Source of the DNA: Elmis aenea | Taxonomy: Eukaryota; Arthropoda; Insecta; Coleoptera; Elmidae | Assembly (NCBI GenBank): GCA_947652605.1 | Contig: OX393577.1 | Span: 3,534,868 to 3,598,867, forward strand | Direction: 5' to 3' | Length of the DNA: 64,000 nt | Position numbers and translations under genes: made by a program | The notes under the pieces: generated by a model | Told to the model about the DNA's origin: nothing | The model's database searches: none | Seen by the model: only the letters and a program-made list of their open reading frames with translations | In this document: positions 12,011-25,130 of the stretch, piece after piece | Layout of the letters: each line of letters begins with the position of its first letter | How positions within the stretch are numbered: position 1 is the first letter of the stretch

Positions 12011-15000
12011 TTTCTTATGGGCCGTCCAGTTGGCTTTGGAATAGTGTTGAATGTTTTTTTTTTTTTTTCTCTTTCTAACAATATATCGTATGTGATATCT
12101 ATACAATCACCCTGCACCTACATTGCAGATACTAATTTAGCGAAATTATCTGACATTTTGTCTTTAATAAATAATAAAACGATTAACGTATTTTACAACC
12201 TTTTTACAACAAGTATAACGAGTTATAACGACAAAGTTATTATATTTACGATGGTTTTGAGTAATAATTAAACTGCACGCTTAATTTGCCTATCATACAC
12301 TTGGCTCTTGTTTCGCTATGCGCTGTTCAGTATGTAAGTTATGAGATAACAAACTGCCAAACCCCAACGTACATAATAAGACTTGTCAACATGGAATTTC
12401 GTCCTTTTCCTTAGCCTTATATAACGCCTGTGAATAAACAAGGAAATGCTGGCTAATACATTTCATATCCTATGATGTTATGATACATAAACATCTTTCC
12501 TGTACAAATAAATTAATTTAATCGCTTGTAAAACCTTTTGAGCTCAGATAGAGTCATATAATACTACCCCATATGTTATCAAATTTTCACTGTTTTAAGC
12601 TGTGCGGAAAATTCGGCTGACGTAATTTACAGTCTTTTGAATTTAAACACCTGTTTACGTAAAATGGCATATAATTTTTTATGACACTCTTAATTATTAA
12701 GATACAGTAGTAAACTTTTACTTGTTTATGAACGCCACCTTAGATATTTACTTGAACAAATAGCATTTGTTTTTATTTCAAAGCTTCATATTTTTAAACT
12801 TTATTATAAATCACGCATTTAAACACAATTATGGGAATTGTTATTGGCGTAAAAAATATTTATATTGGTGTAAGTAAATATTTTTATTTGTTTTCTTTAT
12901 ACAACAGTTGACATATCATTACACAGAGAAAAACAGATGCTATCGATAAAGAAAAAAATTGTTTTAAAATTGGATAAAATCAACTTCTTGTAATTATCTA
13001 CGGCATTGACATATAAAACAGGTTTAATTTTGCAACTTTGAAGCCTTGGGCTATAGAAATGTTCACACAGATTAAACTTGTGACTTTTAAATTTAACTTT
13101 GTACATTAATGATGTTTAATACCCTAAAAAAGTTAAATAATAGTTTTATATTGGAGCCGGGGTCTTTTAAATTTTAATTAAAATTTTAAAAGCAAGCTTT
13201 GTAAAGATCTCAAAGTAATCAAGCCGATTTGCTGTTGATATAATAATAATCAATGGGGCAGTTTCGTCAAAATAGGAAATTATTTTATGTAGTTGAAATA
13301 GGTTGATAAAAGTTTAAATTGTTTAAGGTATTATTATAAATGTAACATAAATAAGTTTAGTTGATGATAATAACAACTTTTTTCATTATCTTATTACTTT
13401 TGAAGAATCTATTATGTTAAAAGTTTCAGGACTCTTGTGTTTTAATCAGTAGCCTTCTTAATCTTTATATTGATTTATATAAATGCAACTGTCCAGACAA
13501 CGACGTTCATCTTAAACTATATTAATTTACTTGAATGAAATTTTATTACAAACAAGCATTTTCTAATTTTTGTCTAAGACAATAAACCTAATTAATCTCA
13601 ACATTACCTTGGCCTTTCAGTTAAAATTCATTATTAATTTATTTAAAAAAAAAACATTAACCAACCTTCAATATGATCTATTACTGACCAAATAAACGAG
13701 GGTCAAGTGAAAAGTTGTTTAAAGCTTTTTTTAAAAAATGCATTTTTAGGTTTCGACTTTAATTGAAAGGTTTAGGTAATGTTGAAATTAACGGGGATAA
13801 GTTTTTTTTTAACTACATAAACTTCTTCTTGGCAACTTTTAAAGCTGCATTTAATAGCCTTGTTAGGATTTTTCTGTCGATTTGCTTTTATTATTGTGAC
13901 ATACTTTCTTATGTCTTATGCGCGCCATATTTGTTTAATAGGCGCTAGGCCTTACGTCAATTAAAATAATACTTACTGTTTCGAAATATATATAAATAAG
14001 TTAAAACTTATTATTTACATTAATGATTTTAATACACATAAAATAACGTTATACTTTTCAATATTTACACATTTTAATTTAAAAACATTTCTACTTCTTT
14101 CAGTGTGGTATTTTATTCTTGGATCAAGAATTTAGGATTAAATTAAAAATTATGGGGCTTGTAATGTTTGACTAAACTGAGCTTAAAAATTGAAAATTGC
14201 CATTTTTATAGCATTAGCTTTCATTTAATGTACAGCAAAGACATACTTTCACATTATTATACTTTAATAAACATCGTCTTTTGCTTGTAGAGATTCTGTG
14301 AAACATTTATCACAGAAATACGTTCAGTATATTGAAATGAAAATATTTTTTGCAATAACAATCTCAATACAGTTATCTCCTCTTATTCGTAAAAGCTTTT
14401 TAGAGTGCTACATTAAAATATCAAGTAAAAAAGAAAGCTGAATGCCTTTTTTTACGCACACAGTAGTGCCATACATATATTTTTCTTTCTTTATTTCGTA
14501 TGTGGTAGGAGGGGTCATTAGAATTTTGCAATTACAGTCTGATAGATATCGTTTTTTATCAGCCGTAAAACTTTTTTGTTTTGTTTGCTTTTTGTTTTCA
14601 TCATAAAATGTTAAATACGACTCAATATAAAAACCTAAATGTTTTCATCCCAGTTAGACTTATTTTATTATAAACAGGTATGTAGTTGGGATATTTTTAT
14701 CCATTGTTTTATTTTCTAAACATACATACATTTTAAAAGTAGACAAAAAGAACTTTATATGTTCCCCTGTTTACATTTTTGCATTATATCTGTATGTTAT
14801 TTAGAATCTGTAACTAAAGAATATAATTTCTACTATAAGTTATAAACTTTGTCTGTTAACGTTGATATGTAGCAGTTATTTACAATAATAAAATTTTGTA
14901 TTTATAATATACTAGGTGATTCAGTTTGGCTGTCCAACCCTTATAACTTTATTATTAGGGTTGGACATATCGTGTTTGTCTTCGTTGTAGAAGTTCATTT

Positions 15001-15368
15001 ATACAAATTTATTACGATGAAAAGTCCATAATAGGTTTTTAAAATTTTTAGTTTGTTGATTAGTTGTCATGGTAACGAAATAAACTACAACGACCGGCCT
15101 ACCTGATTTTTGGTGGTTGTTGTCCAAAACGCAATTTGTTCAAATTTGACAATGAATGAAAATGCATCAATGAATTCAGAAAAAAGTCTATTTGATTAGT
15201 AAATGGCTATAATTGCGCCTGTTAGAAAAATACAGTTGGTTTTCAGAAAACAAAACTTTACTAGAACTAGTGGCCATGGAATATTTTTAAAAGTTTAAAG
15301 CATTAATATGTCTTTCTACAGTCTACACCATATTCCTGTTGTACCTTTCGGTGTCGAGGTATGCTTTT
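12011..15368. other. AT-rich presumed intron, one small hairpin
   Basis: No exon or long repeat was recognised. A 10-bp perfect stem (GTCCAACCCT at 14932-14941 and its complement at 14957-14966, 15-nt loop) sits in a sequence starting 'atactaggtgatt', which may be a MITE end. Confidence 0.35.
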
Positions 15369-16317
15369 CTATTTCTGTGTTATGCTTCTCCACTCCTGCC
15401 TATCGTTAGCTAATTGTGGCACATCTCTCCAGTTGACTCAATTTTCTTCTAGTCTCTGCCTCACTTCTTTTTCCCATTTTATTCTTGGTCTTCCTCTATT
15501 TCTATTCCCTCCATCTCATTTTCCATCCCATTGTCGCGTATCTACTTTCTGGCATGCATAGTAGATGTCCAAGCCATCTTGATTGATTCGTCTCCATCTT
15601 TTTCTGATTTTATCGATCAGTCTACATTCCTCTATTCTTCTCAGAAATCTCGTTTCCTGTACCTGTATTCTTTGTTTTTGTTTTTGTGTTAGTGTCCAAG
15701 TTTCTGAACTGTACGTGAGAATGGGTACGTACACTGCATTAAAAACCCTCGTCTTTGTTTCTTTTGATATCTCCTTCTTACCTATCAAACATTTATTAGT
15801 GGCGTAGTAAAATTTCGTCGCTGCTGCTATTCTGTAATTCAAATCTTCCTCCAATTTACCATTCTCTGCAATTATTGTTTCTAAATATTTGAAATTCGCT
15901 ACCTGTTCTATCTTTTTTTGGTTTAGCATAATTGTAAGCGGTTCATGCTTTTTCGCTATAACCATAACCTTTGTCTTTGTTACATTAATATTCATATTAC
16001 ATCTACTTAATGTATCTGCCCATACGTCTAGATTAAGTTGCAAGTCCTTTTCGCTTTTAACTAATAGCACCACACTATCTGCAAAGGCTAGTTCTGTTAA
16101 GGATATTGGTTTTACTTTATTCCAGCCCCAGTAGGCTTTCTTTGTGTTTTGCTTACATTCTTTAATTATTCTATCCATAAGAATTATAAAGAGCAGTGGC
16201 CTTAATGTGCCTCCTTGTCTTTCTCCCACTGTTGTTATAAATTCCTGGGAACTGCTGTAATGGGTTTGTACATAATTTCTACTACTCTTATATAAACTCT
16301 TGATGGCGTTCCCCTAC
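15369..16317 (-). pseudogene. LINE reverse transcriptase, 3' part, catalytically dead
   Basis: The longest frame (237 codons, 15516-16229) covers the RT palm and thumb of a non-LTR retrotransposon. The usual GxRQGxxLSPLLF motif appears as 'GERQGGTLRPLLF', and the catalytic FADD box reads FADS, so the second Asp is lost. Downstream come 'KYLETIIAENG', 'SSETWTLTQKQ' and 'FLRRIEE', typical of RTE-like ORF2 tails. The open frame extends upstream without stop to about 16317. After a frameshift near 15516 the tail continues as 'RGRPRIKWEKEVRQRL', one in-frame stop, and 'DRQEWRSITQK' to a stop at 15369-15371. It is 5'-truncated and inactive. Confidence 0.85.
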
Positions 16318-17451
16318 CTAAGCGACCTTGTACTGTTCAGAAGTTTGGTGAGCTTCGAGTTAGACATATTGTATATGTACATATTTCGGAATTTAGCAAA
16401 CAACTTTACTAATTAATGCAAATATGCACTTTAATACATATTTAAAATTGTTTAATATTTAACGTTACAATAAGGTAATTTTTAATTATGGAGTACTTAA
16501 CTTCAAACATATAATGGTTTCCGTAACGAAAAACATTAGTTTGCTCCGTGATTTCTAGTTAAAAGGATCATTTTAATGGATACGTGTTTACGCTGAATTG
16601 TTAAATCGAGAGACTTCAAACGTTCATTTTATCTTTATTTGTCTGCAGCTTTTCGTGTGCTTTTTTTGTGTGTTTTCAACCCTGTAATTCCTATATAACT
16701 GTGTAAACATGAGTTACTCTTTTATCTTCGATCTTCGGCTAACACTCTTTTATGCGGGTTGCCTTGATTATTTAAAAAGTATTAATATTTTTTTCTTTAT
16801 ATGTTATAAGGATTCGGATTATATGCATTTGCATATCATGTCTTTTTTTGCATATTTCTTGCGTTTCCAGTACTTTTTGCATATACATGTTATACGTTTT
16901 TTTGCATATCTCGTTCTTTCCGATAATACAATTTTAATTTCGAACCTAAAAATAGTCAATAGTACAATAATAGATATTTTTTTGTGAATGGTAGGCATTA
17001 TTTGTTTATACAAAGGAGAGGTAGAATAATAAAGAGCTTTTCTACGATATTTTGAATACTAAGAAGTTAGCTTTTTGCAACAATTATGGTAAAATTTCAG
17101 GTGATTAGGGGTATAAATATTTCTAACAAATATATTTTAAAGATGATTTGCAATTTCTACAAGCGCTGTCAAGTAACTGCGAACATGCGTACTTATGCAA
17201 TAAGTGGCTTACTTCAAATTAAATTTGAATTTGAAAGAACTTGAGGAAGTTAGAGTAAAAATACCCTAACGAAAAAGAATGGATTTTGTTTTTTTTATTA
17301 TTGGTTAGCAAAATGTATTAAGGATTACCCAAAGATGATTCCTTGACCAACGATTTTTATATAATAAAAAATTGACAAAAGGCCCAATAACTGCAGCACA
17401 TGTATGTAACACATAAAAAGTTGCATATTTTTACAAAAAAATACACATATC
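16318..17451. other. No feature seen
   Basis: AT-rich presumed intron. A 'gcatat' word recurs around 16820-16910 without forming a clear tandem repeat. Confidence 0.35.
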
Positions 17452-18209
17452 CAGAGTGATTTATAAATAATGCGAAAAACTTCGCAAGGCAATTTCTTAT
17501 CGAAAGTTAAGGAAAGTGTTAACATATTTTTTTTTCCTAAATCGTCTTTTTTCGGAGTTACACCCCCTTAAGGGCGTTAAGTTTTCATTTTATTTCTCAA
17601 ATTTGGAGAAATGTAGGAGAATAACTCACAGTAGATGATTTTTACTTGTTAAAAGGTTTCCCATAGTAATTTACTATCATCTCCCAACTTCACAAGGGGC
17701 TGAAAGTGCGACCCCTGTTGTTTTTTTATTAGAACTGTTTGGGGGTTAAGATTTTGCAACTTTAAAAATTCCCTTTGATAGCTTGAATTACTTAGAAACG
17801 TATTCAATGTTTAATTTTGCCCGAAAAATGTACAGTTTTTGAGTAAAAAATTAAATAAGTGCACTTGCATCAGAGTGAAATCAACAAAAGCAATTAGAAC
17901 TAGCCTGGAGTGGCTGAGAGATGGATTTGGAACATATTAATAAATCATAATATATTGTCGGTGAAGTTAGTTGATGATTAAAAATATTACTAAAGGAAAC
18001 ATTTTAATAAGTAAAAAAGATCTACTAAATGTTACTAATCTACATTTCTCCAAATTTGAGAAATAAACTGAAAACTTAGCCTTCCCCTTTAAGGTGGTGT
18101 AAGTCTGAAAGAAGACGTTTTAGGAAAATATTTTGTAAAAAAAAAACTCCCTAATTTACGATATGGAATTACTTCCTAAACTTTTTCGCATTATTTATGG
18201 ATCACCCTG
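17452..18209. mobile_element. 758-bp TA-flanked inverted-repeat element
   Basis: The two ends are inverted copies: left CAGAGTGATTTATAAATAA at 17452, right ending in ATGGATCACCCTG at 18209, each followed inward by 'tgcgaaaaa'. A second inverted match lies further in ('tttctcaaatttggagaaa' against 'tttctccaaatttgagaaa'). The right end is flanked by TA, the left by a decayed TATC. There is no transposase. It looks like a non-autonomous mariner-type element. Confidence 0.6.
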
Positions 18210-20723
18210 TATATGGGCACAATTTTTCGTTGTTGCTTATAATCCAAACCCTAGTTATAATGATCTAAATTTAATTTTACTTAGCTTTTAAAATAATATA
18301 ATACTATATCGAAATATTATAGGGAATTGTAAAAACTAAATCCTTTGTAATTTAAGCGTTACAGTTGACGTAATATTAAAGTCGGTTTTTTAGAAAAACA
18401 AGTTCAGAAACGGATACTCAATTATTTCAACTTAATTCAACTGTTTATATAATCTTGACTAATGATCCACTGTCATAACAAAATAAATCTCTTCTTCCAA
18501 TTTAAATTGTTTTAGTCGTAGTGAAATCGTTCGAGAGATTTGAAATGTGTTCACAGTTGAAAATAGAATTTTAGAGTTTCAGTGTGAGGTCTTTTCATGT
18601 TAGACCTTTTACGGATGAATTAAACTCAGGATCGGTAAAATTGGACTTGGTGTAATAATTCGTTTCCAGGCATCGATGACTTGCCTTAAACTTGATCGAT
18701 TAAATGTTAAAAGCATGTTTGAAACAGGTAATTAAATAAATGAACACGAAAACACATTTTTATCTTTTAAATCATTTTGCTACTTATTTGAGCAAATGCG
18801 AATGCGTTAAACAATTGCAATTTTAATAGTTTCAAGGGAACTTTTCACTGGATGTAGCTTTTATATAAAGTACATTTCCGTAACACCTTTATCGATTTAT
18901 AGGCAATGTTAGCGTCTCATAAAATTTACGGCCCCATTTCCAGAATTGCACAAAAATATGAATGTAGTAATTTTCGTACAACTTTCTACCGATAATTTAC
19001 AATAATCGATCCAATTTTATAGTTTTTACAGGACAGACCGATATAAAGGATCAGATGGAACTCAGCCACAACTCAAGTTAAGTTTAGGACATTAACCTCC
19101 CTTTTTTACCCTTTTAATCGATTCATGGTCTTTTTCAAATTAAACAAAGACATTATACAAAGGGCATGTGTTTCAATATGAAAAACGTTGAGATTTCAAA
19201 GGTAAAAGTATAGTTAAATTAGTAAAGAGGTGCGTTTTTACGTGTTTAATAAAAAAAATCCTACATACTGTATCCAACATCTGAAATATACTGAAAAAAC
19301 TAAAAAATTAAAATAATAATAAACAAAATACTGTAAAATAAAGGCATGCGTCCATTACCTTACATTATTAAATAGTGTTCATAGCCGATAAGGGCAGAGC
19401 GCTCATTTAATTTGTATATTATGGATCAAGGTTTTCAAGACAAAGTTGTACAATTTTCCGTTTTAAAGCAAGCTGAACGAGTTCATAATTATGTTTTTGT
19501 TGACTCGCTTTATTGTTAAATGAGATAGAAACCCAGTTAACCTAAATTGTTTTAAAATAATCAAGCCATACTACTATACATTAATACAACCGTTGTTTGT
19601 TTACATCCGTTAACACAAAGAAAACGGCAGACAAGAAAGGCATTAGAGAGATGATCGTGTTCACGATTTCTAATCGCGCACTACTCACAGCTACTAAAAT
19701 TTTTATTTAGTCTGTTGCATATAAACGTCAGTCTAAACATCTGATTTTAAAAGTATTCATCGATTGCAATAAAATTTAAGAGTACAATAAATCTAAATAC
19801 GTTTTCGGCGCCACGTCCTTATTTGATGGCATATTAAAAATGTTTCTGAAAATTTAAATGAATTTCGCACAACATGAAAGTATGTTGAAGGTGCGAAATT
19901 AAAAATTAATAGAATCTCATTCTAACGAAAATATATTCGTTATTTCTCGCTTTTACAACTTGCGAATGTATTTTCGACTTTTACATTTATTAAAATAAAT
20001 TGGTAGATAGATTGCTATCTTGGAAATAAGAAGATGGTGAGCGCATTTGATATTCTGGTCGCAAAACTTCCTTTGTGTAGGATTGGAGAATGTTTGTGGG
20101 CCACCGCCATAACCGGAGAATCAGAATAATTTCGTCACGCATTAAAACCCTCATGGCAGTCTCCACTATCAGCACAAAGAGGTTTTTCGTGGTAATACTA
20201 AACTAGAAATATGTCACTGAAATTGTTTTAGAGATGAGTTGGCTACTTAAAAGTTTTGCTGAAAATTTCAGCTTGTAAATCGCGGTTAAAAAATATATAC
20301 AAAGCTACTACCCTATTTTTTCAATCGACCTAAATGGTGAAAGCGCAGGGTAAGATTTTTTTGAGAAAAATAACCAAGCTTATAGGTAGCTGCGTTTACT
20401 AATGCTACGCGCGGAAATATGAACGCAAAAAATCTGCGGAAGTGAATACCTTCCAGCAAAAAATCCTATTCACTGCGCTTCATGTATTAAAAGCGACGTC
20501 ATGTGTGCTGCATATTAATTTCTTTTCACGTGTTTGGCTTATTTTATAACATTTCAGGACATTGTGTATGCAGTTTGATAGATAACAAGATTTGCTAAAC
20601 TTTCCTATGGTCCGGTAAAAGCAGGTTATGCACAAGAACCCTACAAATAATCAATTTTCTCAGGGCAACACTTAATCCTTAATTTTTGACTGACTGTGTG
20701 CTTTTCATTCGCCATCGAAACCC
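18210..20723. other. Presumed intron; one GC-richer block at 19990-20175
   Basis: Mostly AT-rich with nothing recognised. Positions 19990-20175 are noticeably richer in G and C and open on the minus strand for 61 codons ('LILRLWRWPTNI'). I could not identify it as an exon or a repeat. Confidence 0.3.
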
Positions 20724-21290
20724 ATAATAATAATAATCTTTATTTGTTCTAAATATCCAAAAAGACGTAGAACATGCTACAATAATATTAATACACATAG
20801 ATTCACCAAAATTATATTTACTTAAAAGAGGAAGAGGAAGCATCATTTATGTATTCATTAACTCCATAGTAAGCTTTAGAAATCGGAACATTTCTTAATC
20901 TTTTCTTCAAGTCTTGTGTGGAAAATTTTTTTATACTCTCAGGTGATGTGTTAAATTTGTTATATAAGTATAACAATAATTGTGAAGCAACATATTTTTA
21001 AAGCTAGGTGTATTTAAAACAAGCGGACTTTAGATTTTTTTTTAGGTCGGGTATTGGCTGCATGGCTTCTTATATTCACTTCGAACAGATCGAAATTATT
21101 TCTTGGAGAATGAATAGACCGTAAAAGGTTAATATTTCCTTATCACGAAAAGTGTCTTTACAGTGATCTCGGTAGTTTAGACCAAAAATATTTCTTATAC
21201 ATCGCTTTTGTATAATAAAGAGGCGTTCTGAGTCACTAGCGTTACCCCAAAAAATTACAGCATAGCAGTGCGTTCATTTGCATGCACATT
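20724..21290 (-). pseudogene. LINE ORF2 C-terminal relic with (ATT)n 3' tail
   Basis: On the minus strand the frames read the C-terminal domain of a jockey/CR1-type retrotransposon: 'SERLFIIQKRCIRNIFGL', then a 'YRDHCKDTF' segment, a Cys/Tyr-rich middle and the closing 'AYYGVNEYIND' motif. The 3' end is AATAAAG followed by a short (ATT)n run, typical of these elements. The reading is broken by several stops, and no RT catalytic motif remains. Confidence 0.65.
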
Positions 21291-22662
21291 ACGGCTGCAT
21301 GTTTTGTTATGTAGGGGAAAAAGTACGATAAATAGACTTATTCGTTCCATTACCTAGATAGACAACGTGTTAAGAAAATTATTTTTACTAGATCATTCAA
21401 AATCTTTTATACAAATATTCTATTAAAAATAAATGTGCTGTACGAAGGGTTGGCTTACAAGCACCTTTTTACGAGTCACAGAGCCAGTTTAGCGAAACAA
21501 CCCTATACAATTTGTAAGACATGCATAAGAATCCTTTGGTATTACTGCTAAGTCTGGGAAGTGACCCGAAAATCGTCCAAACTAAACGCTGACTGAATCC
21601 CAAATTCCATTAACTAGCACACGAGTTCGAAAATAGGCTACAATCACGTAAATTTGGTGCTCTGTGGTGAAAACCATAATTAAAATGATTCAAAAACTGC
21701 TTAAGATTACAATAGCAAGAAATCTTCACCAGAACTGCGTAACAAACGCATATGCAATTATGGTCATAACCAAAATTTTATATATTTCTAATGCACGGTT
21801 CCGATCAATCACCCTGTATATATGTGTACAATATGCCCTCATTGTATCACCAGGTCTTGATTCTATAAAATACGTGACAAGCGTTAGCCCAGCACGATCA
21901 AACGAACACAGTTTATAGACTATGTTGCCGAAAATTCGGAAATGTGGGCTTCACAGCGCTACAAAATGTTCACTGACCGTACAACACGCCCGGCTGTATT
22001 TGAACCTAGCTAAAAGTTACACACAGATGCAACAAATATGAATGTCTATTTTATACATATACATGAGCATCTCGTCGTAAATTATACGAGTTCATTTAAG
22101 ATGAATTCTCGTTCAATACCTGAGGTTTCTATGCAGTAGAACCTTTGCAGACATGTAATCACTGCCGTGCGTATAAATTCATGAAATAAAGGAAAGATAC
22201 GTTATCGGATATCACACAAAAGAAGATATCCTTTAATGTGTTGCACTATAATAATACATTTTTGTTATTTTAGTACAAAAGCTAAGATCCGATTAAATAT
22301 ACGTGGAAGCGTCTAACGGCATGGTACTTCAGAGAAAGCAGAATAAAGGTATAAAATAAAGCAAGAACAAAAAACAAACGAAAGTAATGCGAACCTTAGG
22401 CGTTTGAAGTGCCCGAAAAAAACTCAGTAATCCAAAAATAGCGAAACAAGGCTGTCGACTCACAAAACCAATTTACATAGCTATCTAATCTTTCACACGT
22501 TTCTAATACAACGACGAAATTTAAAGTAAATATTAAAAGAATTGTTACCAGAACCACCAACTGGAAAATTGAATAAAAGAAGACTGGCGGTATTTATTCT
22601 TGTTCAACTAAACTGCTTAAAATTATGCTAACTTTAGACATAAATTTAGTACAGCGTCATTC
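21291..22662. other. Presumed intron with one MITE end
   Basis: A solo MITE end occupies about 21735-21815: 'ttatggtcataaccaaaat' leading to CACCCTG followed by TATA. The same end recurs at 63155-63241. No gene was recognised elsewhere. Confidence 0.4.
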
Positions 22663-23235
22663 AAAAAGTCTGCAACAAATAGAAAAAAAATATATTATTG
22701 ATTTCTTAGTAAATTTTATTCTTGATCAAAGTTTGTGTATGGTCTAAAACTAATTTAAAGATGAAAAGAGTTCGATAAGAAGTCATAGGACACTAGATTT
22801 TAGCAATTTTTGAAATATTCGCAAGAGTAAAGTATCCTTATTTTAAGAGATACAAAAAATTTCTATACTAAAAAGTTATTTAGAATCTCAAAATAAGGCT
22901 AGATATAAATTTTGACGGTCAAATTTCAATTTTTTTTTTTAAGAAATTTTAACATTTAAAAAGTCAGCAACAAATGGAAAAAAAATGTTTATTATTGATT
23001 TCTCAGAAAATTTTATTCTTGATAAAAGTTGGTGCATGGTCTAAACAAATTTTAAGATGAAACAAAGGTCAATAAAAGTCATAGGACACTAGATTTTAGC
23101 GATTTTTGAAATATTCGCAAAAGTAAAGTGCCCTTATTTTAAGAGATACAAAACATTTTATAGGAAAAAGTTATTTAGAATTCAAAAATAAGGATAGATT
23201 TAAATTTTGACGATCAAATTCTAATTTTTATTTTT
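22663..23235 (+). repeat. Two tandem ~295-bp units
   Basis: Unit 1 starts at 22663 and unit 2 at 22958, both with 'aaaaagtc(t)gcaacaaat'. They share 'cataggacactagatttta', 'tttttgaaatattcgcaa' and 'ttattttaagagatacaaa' in the same order, with scattered differences of roughly one in ten bases by eye. The first unit is preceded by 'cattc', as expected if this derives from a mobile element end. No coding potential. Confidence 0.75.
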
Positions 23236-23918
23236 TGTTTTTGTTTTTTTTTAATGACTATAATACTTTTTTATATGCACTGCTCATTTTTAGTGTAAAC
23301 TGCATTTGTTATTTGAATAGTTACTGCTAACAACTTAACAAGGTCAGATAAAGGGCGTGACGATAGTGATATTCCACACATCCAAAGTTAAAAGAACAAA
23401 AGTTTAACACGAACTATTATTGAAAACGACGTTACTTGGTGTAATACCCACTACAGCATCGTAACTTGAAATTTCAGTTGATGTGCTGAATTTAAAAGTG
23501 TAGATCCGGCAGTATTAGGGCGTAACTTGGGCGTTGCTTCCACAGGCGTTTGTTCGAAGATATGTATGTATGTATAAATTTACCAGCGGATGTGAAAACC
23601 GAGAACTGTTCTAGCAAAAAAAAAAAACAACTGATGAACACGCTCGACTCGTGCGCGAGTCATAATTCTCGTGATAATAAAAATTATAAGTCGTGGAGCT
23701 AAATTTACGCTGAAAGCCGTATGACACGTTACATCTTTACAACCTATTGCAGTTTTTATAGTTTTCTTTTCAACAAAATTAATAGTTAGGTACTGAACCC
23801 ATCTTCCATCACTTCTGCACATTATTTAACAAGATATTCTTTATTCATTATATCAATATACAATGTGTCGGTAATTTACCCAGGACCGCTCTATCTATTA
23901 GGGGCCGACTATAGTATA
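23236..23918. other. No assigned feature
   Basis: An 80-codon minus-strand frame at 23580-23822 lies over a mixed-composition segment with the palindromic word 'actcgtgcgcgagt', but no family was recognised. Confidence 0.3.
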
Positions 23919-24460
23919 TCTTCTATATATATAAAAGAGCTTGTTTGTGTGTTTGTTTGTTTGTTTGTTTGTTTGTTTGTTCGCTATACAATCCTAGGTC
24001 CGTTGACCGATCGGGACCAAATTTTGCACAGTTACTATTTATTTAGGACCTTGCAGATCTAACGCCAAACTTTAAGTACAAGCACATATTACCAATAAAA
24101 AAAAAAAAAAAATACTTGGACGGGATTCGATCTTACGTCGGCAAATACCTGGTCATAACACGATACGGCGCGGTGTATTCCTCAAGTAAAGATTGTTTTG
24201 TATACAATTAGTAATAAATGTACATGAAGTATTATTTTTATTAGTACATTTTTAATTGAAACAAGACGAAAGAAAATAAATTTGAGTTATTATTCAATTT
24301 TTAAGCAATAAATAGTTATTTTTTAAGGAATTATAAGAAAATGAAAAGATGATTGTGATCAGAGTATGTCATTTGTGTATGATTTGGAATTATTGGGCTT
24401 ATTCAAGTTAAAACAGTAATTAAAATTGTAATCGCCCGTGCAACGCCGGGTAAACCATCT
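23919..24460 (+). mobile_element. Non-autonomous Helentron-like element
   Basis: The 5' part reads TCTTCTATATATATAAAAG followed by a (GTTT)n microsatellite and 'gtccgttgaccgatcggga', an arrangement common at the 5' ends of insect Helentrons. The 3' part ends 'gcccgtgcaacgccgggta', the GC-rich hairpin-bearing terminus of this group. No Rep-helicase is present. The exact termini are estimated because these elements make no target duplication. Confidence 0.55.
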
Positions 24461-25031
24461 TGTTTCTTCTAAAATTGCTCACAGCGGATTAAGAAGAGGC
24501 AGAACTAAACGAAACAAATGCACAATCTCCGTCTCTTTCTTTAAATATTATTTGTGTTTACAATTCAGTCTACGCCAATGAAAGTTGTAATCTAATTGAA
24601 GGCGGATTCATGAAGATTATTGCAAGCAGTCGAAATTTGATCCCTAATTATAGGTTCAATAAGGTTTAATTTGGGTTCTTAGGTAAAAGAAAATTAATAT
24701 CTTTATCAGTGTTTCCCAAAAGTTTTTGCTTGTAAACAATTATAATTTAAAATCTATTATAGCGTATATAAGTATTAAGCTTTTAGCGAGAACTTGTTTA
24801 GAACTGCAGCATTATGGTCATTATGCTCAAAGAAAAGCAATAAGGAAGATGTGGTATGCGATTATGATTTTAGGTGTTGTGCCATACAAATCATTTAAGG
24901 TTTATAATCCAAGATTGTGTATGTACGTGGGTTGTTCCAACTGCTTAAGCCGATATGAGAAGTCTTATATAGGATATACTATAGGTGTAGTGCCTAGGGA
25001 GAGCCTACAATATTATTGTAAATCGTTAATA
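24461..25031 (+). other. Unassigned segment with a 110-codon ORF
   Basis: The ORF 24726-25058 is one of the longer ones here, is Tyr/Cys-rich and includes two similar segments, 'LGVVPYKSFK' and 'IGVVPRESLQ'. Its 3' end runs into the Harbinger-like repeat that begins at 25032, so it is not an independent gene as it stands. It could be captured internal sequence of a larger element. No family was recognised. Confidence 0.25.
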
Positions 25032-25130
25032 GCACGTATATCTCTGCAAAACATTTAATTCTGATGTTCTTGACGCAATAAACACAGCCCTGATCAGATT
25101 CTAGCGACAACATATCGTGACCCTTCCGTG
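25032..25130. mobile_element. Harbinger-like family, solo right end (copy B)
   Basis: It matches the right arm of copies C and D from 'gcacgtata' to the terminus CCCTTCCGTG at 25130, followed by TAA (25131-25133), the family's target duplication. The left arm is missing. Confidence 0.65.

Noticed and set aside
15361..16134. Several plus-strand ORFs of 66-81 codons
   Set aside because: All are antisense of the LINE reverse transcriptase at 15369-16317.
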